Shown piece after piece: positions 16,978 through 25,747 of a stretch of DNA of 64,000 nucleotides. Position 1 is the first letter of the stretch, and the number at the start of each line of letters is the position of its first letter. The translations under genes and the position numbers were made by a program. The DNA is from DATAOG01 sp963798075 (GTDB lineage Bacteria; Pseudomonadota; Alphaproteobacteria; Geminicoccales; Geminicoccaceae): positions 124,001-188,000 of the forward strand of contig CAWCRU010000008.1 of assembly GCA_963798075.1 (NCBI GenBank). Direction: 5' to 3'. The notes under the pieces are model-generated. The model made no database searches and was not told the origin of the DNA. It saw only the letters and a program-made list of their open reading frames with translations.

Positions 16978-17741
16978 CGGTGCTCGGCTGCGGCACATCG
17001 AGCGGCGTGCCGGTGATCGGCTGTCGCTGCCCGGTCTGCACCTCGGGCGAGGCCCGCAATCGCCGCCGGCGCTGCGCGATCCTGATCGATGAGGGTGTCA
17101 CCCGGGTGCTGGTGGACACGCCTCCCGATTTGCGCTGCCAGTGCCTGGATGCCGGCGTCGACCGCCTGGACGCGATCCTCTACACCCATGCCCATGCCGA
17201 CCACATCAACGGCATCGACGACGTGCGCAGCCTCAATTTCCTGATGGACCGGGCGATCGACGCCTATGGCGACGCCGCCGTGCTCGCCCGCATCCGCGAG
17301 CGCTTCGGCTATGCCTTCCTGCCGCCCGAGCCGGACAAGGGCTGGTGGCGGCCGGCCTTGACGCCGATCGCGATCGAGGCGCCGTTCACGGTCGGCGCGC
17401 TCGCAATCCGGCCGTTCGAGCAGCACCACGGCCGGCTGCCGAGCTGGGGCTTCCGGATCGGCGCCTTTGCCTATTCGCCGGACGTCAACGGCTTGCCCGA
17501 GGCGGCGCTCGCGGCGCTTGCCGGCGTCGAGGTCTGGCTGGTCGACTGCCTGCGCGAGCGGCCGCATCCGAGCCACGCCCATCTCGAGCAGACGCTGGCC
17601 TGGATCGCCGAGATCCGGCCGCGCCGGGCGGTGCTCACGCACATGAACCACGAGATCGATTACTCGGCCCTGCAGCGTCGCCTGCCCGTCGGCGTCGAGC
17701 CGGCCTACGACGGCATGGTCCTCGAGATCCCAGAGCCGTGA
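16968..17741 (+). CDS. MBL-fold metal-dependent hydrolase (PhnP-like)
   Basis: A 257-residue metallo-beta-lactamase-fold protein. It begins with LGCGTSSGVPVIGC and a CRCPVC segment resembling the zinc-binding insert of PhnP-type phosphodiesterases. The metal site motif is THAHADHINGID, followed by a QHHG motif, a C-terminal DCLRERPHPSHAHLEQ and LTHMNHEID. The role is not known; the gene is regularly found behind tatD. It starts inside tatD, so it is probably translated from the same message. Confidence 0.9.
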   Translation: MRVTVLGCGTSSGVPVIGCRCPVCTSGEARNRRRRCAILIDEGVTRVLVDTPPDLRCQCLDAGVDRLDAILYTHAHADHINGIDDVRSLNFLMDRAIDAYGDAAVLARIRERFGYAFLPPEPDKGWWRPALTPIAIEAPFTVGALAIRPFEQHHGRLPSWGFRIGAFAYSPDVNGLPEAALAALAGVEVWLVDCLRERPHPSHAHLEQTLAWIAEIRPRRAVLTHMNHEIDYSALQRRLPVGVEPAYDGMVLEIPEP

Positions 17742-17748
17742 GCCGCGG

Positions 17749-17763
17749 CGCCGGCTGCCGGCG
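17749..17763. terminator. Bidirectional hairpin between converging genes
   Basis: CGCCGG-CTG-CCGGCG, a perfect 6-bp stem, lies between the convergent stops at 17741 and 17782. No T-run is seen on either strand. Confidence 0.4.
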
Positions 17764-17781
17764 TCGGCACGCGAGATCGGA

Positions 17782-18723
17782 TCAGGTCTCGGTATACCGG
17801 CCCGGCAGGAACTGCTTGATCCAGGTCTGGGGGGCGATCAGGCGGTAGGCGATCGCGCTGTAGCAGACGAGCTTGTCCATGAGGGCGATCGGCGCGCCAC
17901 GAACCACCTCGACGTAGCCCGGGATGACCTTGCGCAGTCGCAGCGTCAGCCAGCCCACCCGCCGACCGCCGCCGATCCAGCTGCTCTTCTGGGTCAGCGC
18001 GAGGTTGCTCGACTGGGCCGGGTGACAACGCCGGTACAGCAGGACCTCCGGCAGCAGATGAAAGCGGCCGAGCAGGCTGAGTTCCGCCAGCAGCACCTTG
18101 TCCGAGCCGTAGTAGCCGCCGTGCAGGCGCGTCTTGCGCAGGACGTCCGCACGGATCAGCCCGAAAATCTCGAAGGTGCGCATGGTCCGCACGAGCACGT
18201 CCCAAAAGCGGCCCGCGGGCGTCGCCCCTTCGGCCCGATGCTCAGGGTCGATCTGCCCGACCCGTTCGCCGTGCCTGGTAACGTAGCACTTCTGCTCCCC
18301 GTCATAAGCGACTGGCGAGCCGTCGTCGTTGATCAGCTGGGTTTGACCGCAGCAGAGGACGACGGCGGGATCCCGCTCGAGCACCGCGAAGCAGCGTTCG
18401 AGGAAATCCGGGGTACAGACGTCATCATGCGCTGCCCATTTGAAGTAGCGGGCGCGGGCGCGCTGGAAGACCAGATTGTAGTTGGCCGCGGCGCCGACGT
18501 TCTGCGGATTGCGGACATAGCTGACCCTGGGATCAGCGGCCGCATAGGCCCGGCAGATCTCCTCGGTGGCGTCGGTGGAGGCATTGTCCTGGATGAGCAG
18601 CTCGAAGTCTTTGAAGCTCTGGTTGAGGATAGATTCGACCGCCTCGGCCACGTAGTCGACGCCATTGTACACCGGCAGCCCTACAGAAATTGCGGGAGTC
18701 CCGGACCCCTTGCATGCGCTCAC
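17782..18723 (-). CDS. Glycosyltransferase family 2
   Basis: A 313-residue GT-A glycosyltransferase. ISVGLPVYNG starts the nucleotide-sugar fold, followed by SILNQSFKDFELLIQDNAS, and the metal-binding stretch KWAAHDDVCTPD near residue 90. It probably adds a sugar to a lipid-linked or surface glycan. GTG 18723 is chosen because GGAGG lies 7 bases upstream; a GTG at 18768 is also in frame. It is the most downstream gene of a reverse-strand glycan patch and has its own candidate promoter at 18869. Confidence 0.9.
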   Translation of the reverse strand: MSACKGSGTPAISVGLPVYNGVDYVAEAVESILNQSFKDFELLIQDNASTDATEEICRAYAAADPRVSYVRNPQNVGAAANYNLVFQRARARYFKWAAHDDVCTPDFLERCFAVLERDPAVVLCCGQTQLINDDGSPVAYDGEQKCYVTRHGERVGQIDPEHRAEGATPAGRFWDVLVRTMRTFEIFGLIRADVLRKTRLHGGYYGSDKVLLAELSLLGRFHLLPEVLLYRRCHPAQSSNLALTQKSSWIGGGRRVGWLTLRLRKVIPGYVEVVRGAPIALMDKLVCYSAIAYRLIAPQTWIKQFLPGRYTET

Positions 18724-18868
18724 TCTCCGACCTCCGACCGCTGCTGCGGTTTCGCTGCGGACACTCACGGGTCTTGCGTCTGCCGAGCTTGAAACGGGCT
18801 GCTGCGATCGTAACGCGAAAATGATACCCCGCCGACCGCATTGACGATTAGGTTGCCCCGGCCTTGGT

Positions 18869-18898
18869 TTATGCCCATTTTCTTGCGCGAACAGTCAA
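18869..18898 (-). promoter_or_regulatory. Candidate promoter for the GT2 gene
   Basis: On the minus strand TTGACT (18898-18893) and GCATAA (18874-18869) are separated by 18 bases in an AT-richer intergenic region, about 145 bases before the chosen start. Confidence 0.4.
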
Positions 18899-19011
18899 GC
18901 CCAGATTGATCCGCGACCGCTTGGGTTCACGCTTTACAGTCTGCCGAGGGTCTGCCTGAAGTTCAAGTGATATGTTATGGTTGGGTGACACGAAGGAACC
19001 GTAGTGTGGCA

Positions 19012-20367
19012 TCAGGGCCCGGCCCGGTCGGCAATCGGATCGGTGACCGCCGCTTCGATCTCCGCGTAGACCGCAGCGACTTGTCGGCGCCAGTCGTAGC
19101 GCCCCACCCGGCTCCGCGCACCCTGGCCGAGCTGCCGCCTGAGTTGAGGGTCGGCGAGCTCCTGCAGGGCATCGGTCAGTCCACCTACGACCTCGGTGCG
19201 CGAGCGCTCCGCGGTCGCCACCACCCGGCCGGAGCTGGCGTCGACCATGCTGCCGGGGCCGCCCAGATCGAAGCACACGACCGGCAGGCCGTGGGCCATG
19301 GCCTCGAGCACGACATGGCCACCGGAATCGTGCAGGCTCGGGAACAGCAGCAGGTCGTGGGCGCGGTAGACCTCGGGCATGCGCTCGTAGGGGACCCAGG
19401 AGAGCCAGTCGACCGCGTCGTCGAGGCCGAGGCGGTGGGCCGTTGCCCGCCAGCGGCGCTCGGCGGCGCCCCTGCCGGCGATGCTCAGCCTGGCCGGGCA
19501 GCCGCGGGCGCGCAGGTCTGCCAGGGCCTCGAGGCCGAGGTGCATGCCCTTCCAGGCGAGGCAGCGGCCGACGTAGAGCAGCCGCAGCTCGCCATTGGCG
19601 TGCGGGTCGCCGGGCGCCGCCCTGATGATCTCCTGTTCCTCGATGCCGATCTGGAGCTGGACCCTAACCTTGTCCTGCAGGCGGTCGGGGACCAGACGCG
19701 CGGTGTCCGGGCTCGACACGTAGATCAGGCGCGCCGCGCTGAGCGCGCCCCGGGTGACCGGGTCGATCCGGGCAACCAGGTTGAGCCCGTCGCGCAGCAG
19801 ATCGAGCAGCCAGCCGCGCACCCCCATGCCGCGCCGCAGTGCCAGAGGTGCGGTCTCGCCGCCGCCGACCGGTCCGAGGACGAACGGCAAGGCAAGGCGA
19901 CCCATGAAGCTCGGCTGCCGGATCACGCAGTAGGTGATGTGATGGACGAGGTCGAAGCGCTCGCGCCGGGTGAGCTCGCGGGCGTGCCGGTAGGCCGCCA
20001 GCTGCCAGGACAGATGGACGAGCTGCAGCGGCAGACCCCTCTGCCGCAGCGCCTCGAGCCAGGCCGGCATGACATGCTCGAAGCGCACGGACTGCGGCAC
20101 CAGGCCCGCCGCGCGCGAAGCCTCGAGGATGGCACGGTCCCGGCTCCAGGTCAGGACCACGACGTCATGTCCGAGCCGCCCGATCTCGACCGCCCAGCGC
20201 CAGCCGACCTCGGTCTCCGAACCGATCCCGGGCGCACATTCGAAGGCGCTCAGCAGCACCCGCAACCGGCGCCGCGGCGGCGACGCCGGGTCGGGCGTGG
20301 CCGATATCGGGTCGAGTTCAGCGCGGCGCAGGACGGTCCTCCCGATGGCGGTGACGCGTGTCGGCAA
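19012..20367 (-). CDS. Glycosyltransferase family 4 (paralogue 1)
   Basis: A 451-residue GT-B glycosyltransferase. N-terminal part: VLLSAFECAPGIGSETEVGW, then LVHHITY and FVLGPVGGGE. C-terminal GT1-type domain: LLYVGRCLAWKGMHLGLEAL, LSIAGRG and the donor-binding PSLHDSGGHVVLEAMAHGLPVVC with the EX7E-like spacing. It is clearly paralogous to the 433-residue protein at 22200-23501. Substrate unknown. A TTG at 20367 is used as start; AAGG precedes it at short distance, so the start is uncertain. About 100 bases separate it from the ligase-like gene upstream. Confidence 0.9.
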   Translation of the reverse strand: MPTRVTAIGRTVLRRAELDPISATPDPASPPRRRLRVLLSAFECAPGIGSETEVGWRWAVEIGRLGHDVVVLTWSRDRAILEASRAAGLVPQSVRFEHVMPAWLEALRQRGLPLQLVHLSWQLAAYRHARELTRRERFDLVHHITYCVIRQPSFMGRLALPFVLGPVGGGETAPLALRRGMGVRGWLLDLLRDGLNLVARIDPVTRGALSAARLIYVSSPDTARLVPDRLQDKVRVQLQIGIEEQEIIRAAPGDPHANGELRLLYVGRCLAWKGMHLGLEALADLRARGCPARLSIAGRGAAERRWRATAHRLGLDDAVDWLSWVPYERMPEVYRAHDLLLFPSLHDSGGHVVLEAMAHGLPVVCFDLGGPGSMVDASSGRVVATAERSRTEVVGGLTDALQELADPQLRRQLGQGARSRVGRYDWRRQVAAVYAEIEAAVTDPIADRAGP

Positions 20368-20468
20368 AAGCCTTCGGCAGCATTTAGGAGTGGTCGTTCA
20401 TCGGGACCACGACATTGCGCCCGGCCGTTCGACCGGCCCGGCCGCAGCGCGGCGCCGCCGGATGCCGA

Positions 20469-21932
20469 CTATGGCTGATAGGGATCGGGGCGCACCCGCT
20501 CGGCCGCCGGCCCGATCAGGCCGCGGTCCAGGAGCAGGCTCAGGCGCAGAATGACGCCCCAGAAGAAGTAGAAGGGAATGATGTTGTACGGCTTTTCGAA
20601 GCCGTCCTCGCCCAACGCCAGCACCCAGGTGCAGATGAAAAACACCATCAGCACCATGAGCTGGTTCTCGCCCCGCCGCCAGCCAACCAGGCGGCATTGC
20701 ATGAAGGTGGTGTGCCAGCGCCGGAGCAGGTTCAGCATCATCAGGCCCCAGCAGACGACCCCGATCATGCCGGTGCGGGCGATCACCGTGATGTAGGAGT
20801 TGTGCGGCTCGCGGACCGCGGCGCCGCTGCTGCCATGGAAGTCGGTCAGGGGCAGGCCGTAGCCCAGTCCGAGCAGGAGGCTGAAAGGATCGCCGACCAT
20901 GCTCTCGTAGATCTTGGTCCACCATTCGAGGCGCTGATCGACGCCTTCGGCCGCCGAGCAGACGCCCGGAAAGTTGGGGTCGCAGATGCCGAAGATCGCA
21001 AGGAAGTGGGCAACCAGGAATTCCGGGCCGAAGGTGGCGCCCAGCCGGCCCTGGAAGTGCAGCCCGATCAGTGTGATCAGCGCCAGCAGGAACCCGGACA
21101 AGACGACCATCACGGCCAGATTGTTGATGCTCGAACGCCGGTAGAGGGCGATGAACCCGAACACCGCGAACAGGATGAGGTAGAGGGTGCGGGCCTGGAA
21201 CATCGCCACCGTGTAGCCGATGATCAGCACGGCCACGACATTGGCGAGCATCCGGTTGCCATGGAACAGGATCAGATAGATCGCCGCCATGATCATCAGA
21301 TGCGCGGTGTTGGCCATGCTGCCCAGGATCGGCGCCGGATAGCCGGCACCCGACATGATCGTGGGCGACAGGTTCCAGATCTCGACCCGAAACGGGTACA
21401 GCAGACCATAGAGGACGGCGACCACGAGCATCTTGGGCAGCCAGTCGAAGAAGCGCTCGAAGCTCTTCTGCTCGCCGGCGAACACGAACCCGACCAGCAA
21501 AAACAAAAACTCCAGGACGTGCGCGGCGTCGCGCAACGCCCAGGTGCCGTGCTGGGTGAAGTCGAACATGGCGCGGCCGACGCCGAACATCCACCACAGC
21601 GCGAAAGGCAAAAGGGTCACGGTCAACGACAGCCGCCCGAGCACGCCGGAGTAGTTGATCGTGACCAGGTAGATCAGCAGCACCATCTCGCCGACCGGCA
21701 GGCCGCTGCCCGCGACCGGCGGGATCCGAAGCTGCATGAAGCCCCAATTGAAGATCAGATAGAGCCAGACCGTCGTCAGGACGACGAGGTTGCGGAACGT
21801 CTCCACTTGGCTGCCGACCCGGAAGTCGGGCCGCGCCGGGGCGACGTCGTCGGGCCGGCCGGGCCAATACAGCCGCCCCTGATGGATCACCACCTCGGGA
21901 CTACCGGTCCGTGTCGAGCCTAAGCGATCCAT
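20469..21932 (-). CDS. O-antigen ligase / polymerase-like membrane protein
   Basis: A 487-residue multi-pass membrane protein with about ten to twelve hydrophobic segments, for example LVVLTTVWLYLIFNWGF, LSLTVTLLPFALWWMF and LNLLRRW. The large loop carries EWWTKIYESM and, near residue 380, REPHNSYITVIARTGMIG, the motif typical of the Wzy_C/O-antigen-ligase domain. It probably polymerises or ligates a surface polysaccharide at the inner membrane. It lies between two paralogous GT4 genes. ATG 21932 is chosen; an in-frame start at 22013 would add 27 residues that overlap a remnant of another gene. Confidence 0.85.
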   Translation of the reverse strand: MDRLGSTRTGSPEVVIHQGRLYWPGRPDDVAPARPDFRVGSQVETFRNLVVLTTVWLYLIFNWGFMQLRIPPVAGSGLPVGEMVLLIYLVTINYSGVLGRLSLTVTLLPFALWWMFGVGRAMFDFTQHGTWALRDAAHVLEFLFLLVGFVFAGEQKSFERFFDWLPKMLVVAVLYGLLYPFRVEIWNLSPTIMSGAGYPAPILGSMANTAHLMIMAAIYLILFHGNRMLANVVAVLIIGYTVAMFQARTLYLILFAVFGFIALYRRSSINNLAVMVVLSGFLLALITLIGLHFQGRLGATFGPEFLVAHFLAIFGICDPNFPGVCSAAEGVDQRLEWWTKIYESMVGDPFSLLLGLGYGLPLTDFHGSSGAAVREPHNSYITVIARTGMIGVVCWGLMMLNLLRRWHTTFMQCRLVGWRRGENQLMVLMVFFICTWVLALGEDGFEKPYNIIPFYFFWGVILRLSLLLDRGLIGPAAERVRPDPYQP

Positions 21933-22030
21933 CGAGCATCCAAACGCCTGGCTGCGCGCCCTGCAGGCCGAACCTTTGATGTGCAATAGCGGCCGGCCGG
22001 ATTCAAGGACCATGTGCCGTGCAGCCCGAC

Positions 22031-22177
22031 CTGAATGACGATCCGGTCGCGGCCCCGGCTCAGGACGGCGGCTTCGCGGCCGCGGCGGATGCTCTCAGCC
22101 GCCCGATGCCAGCCGGCCCCCGGACCGGAGCCGCCCTGTGGAGCACAGGCGAAGGCGCTGAGCGAGGCTCGCATCAT
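22031..22177 (-). pseudogene. N-terminal remnant of a third GT4 glycosyltransferase
   Basis: From ATG 22177 the frame encodes about 49 residues that line up with the N-termini of both neighbouring GT4 proteins: LSAF, CAP, a GS pair, GW, AxE, then VL and RDR in the same order and spacing as in the 451-residue paralogue. After RDRIVI the similarity stops and the rest of the enzyme is absent. GAGGA directly before the ATG looks like a preserved ribosome site. I read it as the start of a glycosyltransferase gene whose remainder was lost by deletion or recombination. Confidence 0.65.
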
Positions 22178-22199
22178 TCCTCAGGTCCGGCGCCGGCGC

Positions 22200-23501
22200 T
22201 CAGAGATGGTGCGGTTGGACGCGGTCGACCGGCAGGTCACCGGCCGACGCCGGTTGCCGCTGCAGCCGCCGGCTGACGTCGTCGTACAGGCTGCCGACCA
22301 CGGCCGGCCAGCGCATCCTCTGGGCGCGCGCCCGCGCGCCGACGCTCAATCGGCGCAACAGACCACCGGTCTGGGCCAGTTCCTCGAGCGCATCGGCGAG
22401 CGCGCGGGCGCAATCGGCAGCGCTTTGACCCGCGGTCGCGATCACCCGGCCGCAGCTGGCATCGATCATCTCGGCCGGCCCGCCAAGGTCCAGGCATACC
22501 ACGGGCAGGCCGTGGGCCAGCGCCTCGAGCACGACATTGCCGCTGGAATCGTGCAGGCTCGGGTACAGCAACGCGTCGTGGCGGCGGTAGAGGTCGCCGA
22601 TCTCGCCGTGCTCGACCCAGGGCAGCCAGTCGATCGCATGCTCGATCTCGAGCTCGGCCGCGAGCTCGCGCCAGGCCGCCTCGCTGGGGCCCCGACCAAG
22701 CATCGTGAGCCGCGCCTCGATGCCGCGATCGAGCAGCCGGCCCAGTCCCTCGAGACCGAGATGCATCCCTTTCCAATACAGAAACCGGCCGGCGAACAGG
22801 AGCCTGAGCGGCCGGCCCGCCAGACGCTCCAGGCGTGGCGGATCGGCCACCTCGCGCGTGCCGATCTCAAGGCGCACCCCGATCTTGTCCTGATAGCGTG
22901 CCGGCAGGGCGCGGCCCGACTGCGCGGTCTTGACGTAGATCGCGACAGCGTCGGCGCAGGCCCCGCGCGTGATCGGGTCGAACCGGATCAGCCAAGTGTG
23001 CAGGTCGCGCACGGCATCGATCAGCCAGCCCCGCCAGTGGAGGCCGCGGCGGAGCGCAAAGGGCGCATGCTCGCCACCGCCGAGCGGGCCCAGCACCATC
23101 GGAATCGGCAGGTGGCCCATCAGGGTCGGATGGCGGATGCCGCCGAAGGTGACGTGATGGACGAGATCGACCTGCCAGTCCGCCAGGTGCCTGCGGACGT
23201 GGCGGTAGGCCAGGATCTGCCACAGCAGGTGAACCAGATGCCAGGTCAGCTGCTCGAAGCCGAGCCCCACCCCCTCGCGCTGCAGCCGGTCGAGCCAGGC
23301 CGGCATGAAGAACTCGAAGCGAAGCGAAAGCGGCAGCCGCCCCGACGCCACCTCGGCCGCGATCTCGGCGCGAAGCTCGGTCTGCGTCAGCGCGATCACC
23401 TGATGGCCGAGACGCGCGGCCTCGACCGCCCAGTTCCAGCCAACACCTTCCTCCGAGCCGCGATTGGGGCCGCAGGAGAAGACGCTCATGAGGATCCGCA
23501 T
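22200..23501 (-). CDS. Glycosyltransferase family 4 (paralogue 2)
   Basis: A 433-residue GT-B glycosyltransferase with the same architecture as the 451-residue paralogue: SVFSCGPNRGSEEGVGWNW at the N-terminus, LVHHVTFGG, MVLGPLGGGE, then LLFAGRFLYWKGMHLGLEGL and PSLHDSSGNVVLEALAHGLP for donor binding. The acceptor and sugar are unknown. The start lies 16 bases inside the end of the GNAT gene, so it is probably transcribed with it. Cytosolic or membrane-associated. Confidence 0.9.
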   Translation of the reverse strand: MRILMSVFSCGPNRGSEEGVGWNWAVEAARLGHQVIALTQTELRAEIAAEVASGRLPLSLRFEFFMPAWLDRLQREGVGLGFEQLTWHLVHLLWQILAYRHVRRHLADWQVDLVHHVTFGGIRHPTLMGHLPIPMVLGPLGGGEHAPFALRRGLHWRGWLIDAVRDLHTWLIRFDPITRGACADAVAIYVKTAQSGRALPARYQDKIGVRLEIGTREVADPPRLERLAGRPLRLLFAGRFLYWKGMHLGLEGLGRLLDRGIEARLTMLGRGPSEAAWRELAAELEIEHAIDWLPWVEHGEIGDLYRRHDALLYPSLHDSSGNVVLEALAHGLPVVCLDLGGPAEMIDASCGRVIATAGQSAADCARALADALEELAQTGGLLRRLSVGARARAQRMRWPAVVGSLYDDVSRRLQRQPASAGDLPVDRVQPHHL

Positions 23502-24109
23502 GGGTTCTCAACTCCTGACCGCGGCCGCGCGGGCGGCGCCATCCGATCGGGCAGCTGAAGCTGCTCGAGGCGCTGGTCATAGACTCGAAAGCCGGACTTT
23601 TCGTAAACGCCGAGCGCTCGCGGGTGGTCGAGGTCGCAGGTGTGGACCCAGAGCCGGCGCGGTCCTGCCCGCCAGGCGTGGCGGATCGCCCAATCGAGCA
23701 GCCAGCGGCCAAGACCCTGGCCGATGAATTCGGGCAGCAGGCCGAAGTAGGCGAGCTCGATCTCGCGCGGCCGGCGGCGGTCGAGCTCGGCCAAGCCGGC
23801 CGGGACGCCGTTCACCCACAGCACATTCACCTCGACCGCCGGATCGTCCAGGATCTGGCGGAGCTCGGCGTCCGACAGCAGCCGGCGCACGACCCAGGTC
23901 CACTCCTCGCCGATGATGCCGTAGAGATAGCGGTAGAACGAGACGGTCGCTCGCCGCGCGGCGCGGACCTCGAGGCCGGAACGCGGTGGCCGGAGCGGCG
24001 GCCCCGGCGGCGGTCCGGCCATCTCGAGATAGGTGACCCGGGTGTCGACGTGCCGCCCGCCCTGCGCGTCGGCCGGCGATGCGTCGGGATGGGGAAGGTC
24101 CAGGCTCAT
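23486..24109 (-). CDS. GNAT family N-acetyltransferase
   Basis: A 207-residue protein with a GNAT acetyl-CoA-binding fold: ELAYFGLLPEFIGQGLGRWLL is the conserved motif A with the Q/RxxGxG loop, preceded by NVLWVNGVPAGLAEL and followed by LWVHTCDLDHPRALGVYEKSGF (motif B). The substrate is unknown; members of this group often acetylate small amines or protein N-termini. ATG 24109 starts the domain cleanly. It lies 38 bases behind a methyltransferase gene and overlaps the following GT4 gene by 16 bases. Confidence 0.85.
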   Translation of the reverse strand: MSLDLPHPDASPADAQGGRHVDTRVTYLEMAGPPPGPPLRPPRSGLEVRAARRATVSFYRYLYGIIGEEWTWVVRRLLSDAELRQILDDPAVEVNVLWVNGVPAGLAELDRRRPREIELAYFGLLPEFIGQGLGRWLLDWAIRHAWRAGPRRLWVHTCDLDHPRALGVYEKSGFRVYDQRLEQLQLPDRMAPPARPRSGVENPCGSS

Positions 24110-24147
24110 CGTCCTCTTTGGCGGCGGCACGGCCGAAGACGGCCCCC

Positions 24148-24885
24148 TCAGGGCTTGCGCGCGGACAGGAGGGCGTGGCCCGCCAGCAGCCAGTGCAGGT
24201 CGATCGCCTCGAAGCCGGCGGCGGCCAGCCACAGCACGTGCTCGGCGACCGTGGACGGATGATCGATGCCGTTGTCGTCCGGCCAGCGGAAATAGTTCCA
24301 GCGCCGTTTTTCGAACGCGCGCCACGCCCGGGCGTCGCCGTAGAGCGCCTGCGAGCGGGCCGCGACCGCGAGGTCCCAGTCCGCGGCCGCGATCCGCCAT
24401 CCGGCAGCGCTCGCGGGCCGGACCAGATCGGCGAGCACGAACAGGCCGCCCGGGCGCAGCGCCGCGCAGAGATCGGCGAACAGCCGCCGCTTCTGGCCGC
24501 CGTCCAGATGATGGACCGCGAGCGAGGAGCAGATCGCATCGGGTGCCGGCCGCAGCGTCCGCCACTCGCTCGCGGCGAGATCGAACGCCTGCAGATCCAG
24601 CCGGTCGGCGTCGGCGGCGCAGGTCTTTGCGGTCGCTGCGAGCATCTTTGGCGAGCCATCGAGCGCCCGGAGGCGAACCGCGGGCAGGCGCTCGAGCAGC
24701 AGCCTCGCCAGATCGCCGCCGCCGCAGCAGAGCTCGACCACCAGACGGCAAGGCGCGAGGCCTGCGATCAGCTCGCAGACGATCTCCTGCTGGCGCTCGC
24801 GCTCGGGCGTGAAGGCGCGGCCGTAATCGATGAAGACGGCCGAGTCGGTCTCCCGCCAGCCGGCCTCGTCCGCCATCTCAGGCAT
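24148..24885 (-). CDS. Class I SAM-dependent methyltransferase
   Basis: A 245-residue methyltransferase. Motif I is LVVELCCGGGDLARLLL at about residue 48, motif II LRALDGSPKML, and the post-motif stretch ICSSLAVHHLDGGQKRRLF resembles the Methyltransf_25/11 type. The C-terminal half carries WNYFRWPDDNGIDHP. The substrate is unknown. It is 6 bases from the sulfurtransferase gene and probably in its operon, and precedes the GNAT gene. Confidence 0.85.
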   Translation of the reverse strand: MPEMADEAGWRETDSAVFIDYGRAFTPERERQQEIVCELIAGLAPCRLVVELCCGGGDLARLLLERLPAVRLRALDGSPKMLAATAKTCAADADRLDLQAFDLAASEWRTLRPAPDAICSSLAVHHLDGGQKRRLFADLCAALRPGGLFVLADLVRPASAAGWRIAAADWDLAVAARSQALYGDARAWRAFEKRRWNYFRWPDDNGIDHPSTVAEHVLWLAAAGFEAIDLHWLLAGHALLSARKP

Positions 24886-24891
24886 CCGCCC

Positions 24892-25734
24892 TCAACTCTC
24901 GATCGGGGTGTCGCTGCGGCCGCCCCATTCGGTCCAGGATCCGTCGTAGACCGCGACCGCGGGGGCGCCGAGCTGATGCAGGGCGAGCGCTGCCGTAGCG
25001 GCGGTGACACCCGAGCCACAAGATGTGACGATCGGATCATTGAGGGTGATCCCGGAAGCGGCAAGACGGCGGCGGAGCAAAAGCTCGGGCAGCAGCGTGC
25101 CGTCGGCGGCGATCAGCTCGAGATAGGGGAGGTTGAGGCTGCCCGGGATGTGGCCGGCACGCAGACCCGCCCTGGGCTCGGGCTCGGTGCCGGCAAACCG
25201 TCCAGCCGAGCGGACGTCCAGAACCTGCTCGCGCCGGCCGACGAGATTGGCGCGGATCTGCTCCAGATCGCGCACCAGGAGGCTGTTCAGACGCGCCGTG
25301 AAATGCGCCTCGCGCGGCACGACCGGGCGATCGTCGACCGGCCGCCCCTCGGCCCGCCATTTCGCGAGCCCGCCATCGAGCACCAGGACATCTTCGTGCC
25401 CGAAAACCCGGAACGTCCACCAGACCCGCGCGCTCGCCGAGTAGCGGTTGTCGTCGTAGACGACGATCCGGGTGCCATCCCCCAGGCCCAACTTTCTGAC
25501 CCGGCTCGAGAACCTGACCGGGTCCGGCAGCATGTGGGGGAGCGGGCTCTGGTCATCGGCGATATCGTCGATGTCGAAATAGACGGCGCCTGGAATGTGG
25601 GCCTGCGCGTGTTCGCTCTTGGCGTCCCGTTGCATGGTCGGCAGATACCAGGTGGCGTCGACCATCTTGACGTCGGGTGTGGCGAGATGCGCGGCCAGCC
25701 ATTCGGTGCTGGCCAGGGGGCCTGGCGCGGCCAT
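24892..25734 (-). CDS. sseA: 3-Mercaptopyruvate / thiosulfate sulfurtransferase
   Basis: A two-domain rhodanese of 280 residues. The N-terminal inactive domain has VKMVDATWYLP and DDNRYSASARVWW; the C-terminal domain has the active loop TSCGSGVTA near residue 240, whose CGSGVTA sequence is typical of 3-mercaptopyruvate sulfurtransferase rather than thiosulfate rhodanese. It transfers sulfur from mercaptopyruvate, linking cysteine breakdown to sulfane sulfur. It follows cysK by 13 bases, which suggests a small cysteine-metabolism operon. Confidence 0.92.
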   Translation of the reverse strand: MAAPGPLASTEWLAAHLATPDVKMVDATWYLPTMQRDAKSEHAQAHIPGAVYFDIDDIADDQSPLPHMLPDPVRFSSRVRKLGLGDGTRIVVYDDNRYSASARVWWTFRVFGHEDVLVLDGGLAKWRAEGRPVDDRPVVPREAHFTARLNSLLVRDLEQIRANLVGRREQVLDVRSAGRFAGTEPEPRAGLRAGHIPGSLNLPYLELIAADGTLLPELLLRRRLAASGITLNDPIVTSCGSGVTAATAALALHQLGAPAVAVYDGSWTEWGGRSDTPIES

Positions 25735-25747
25735 GGGCGTCCTCGCC

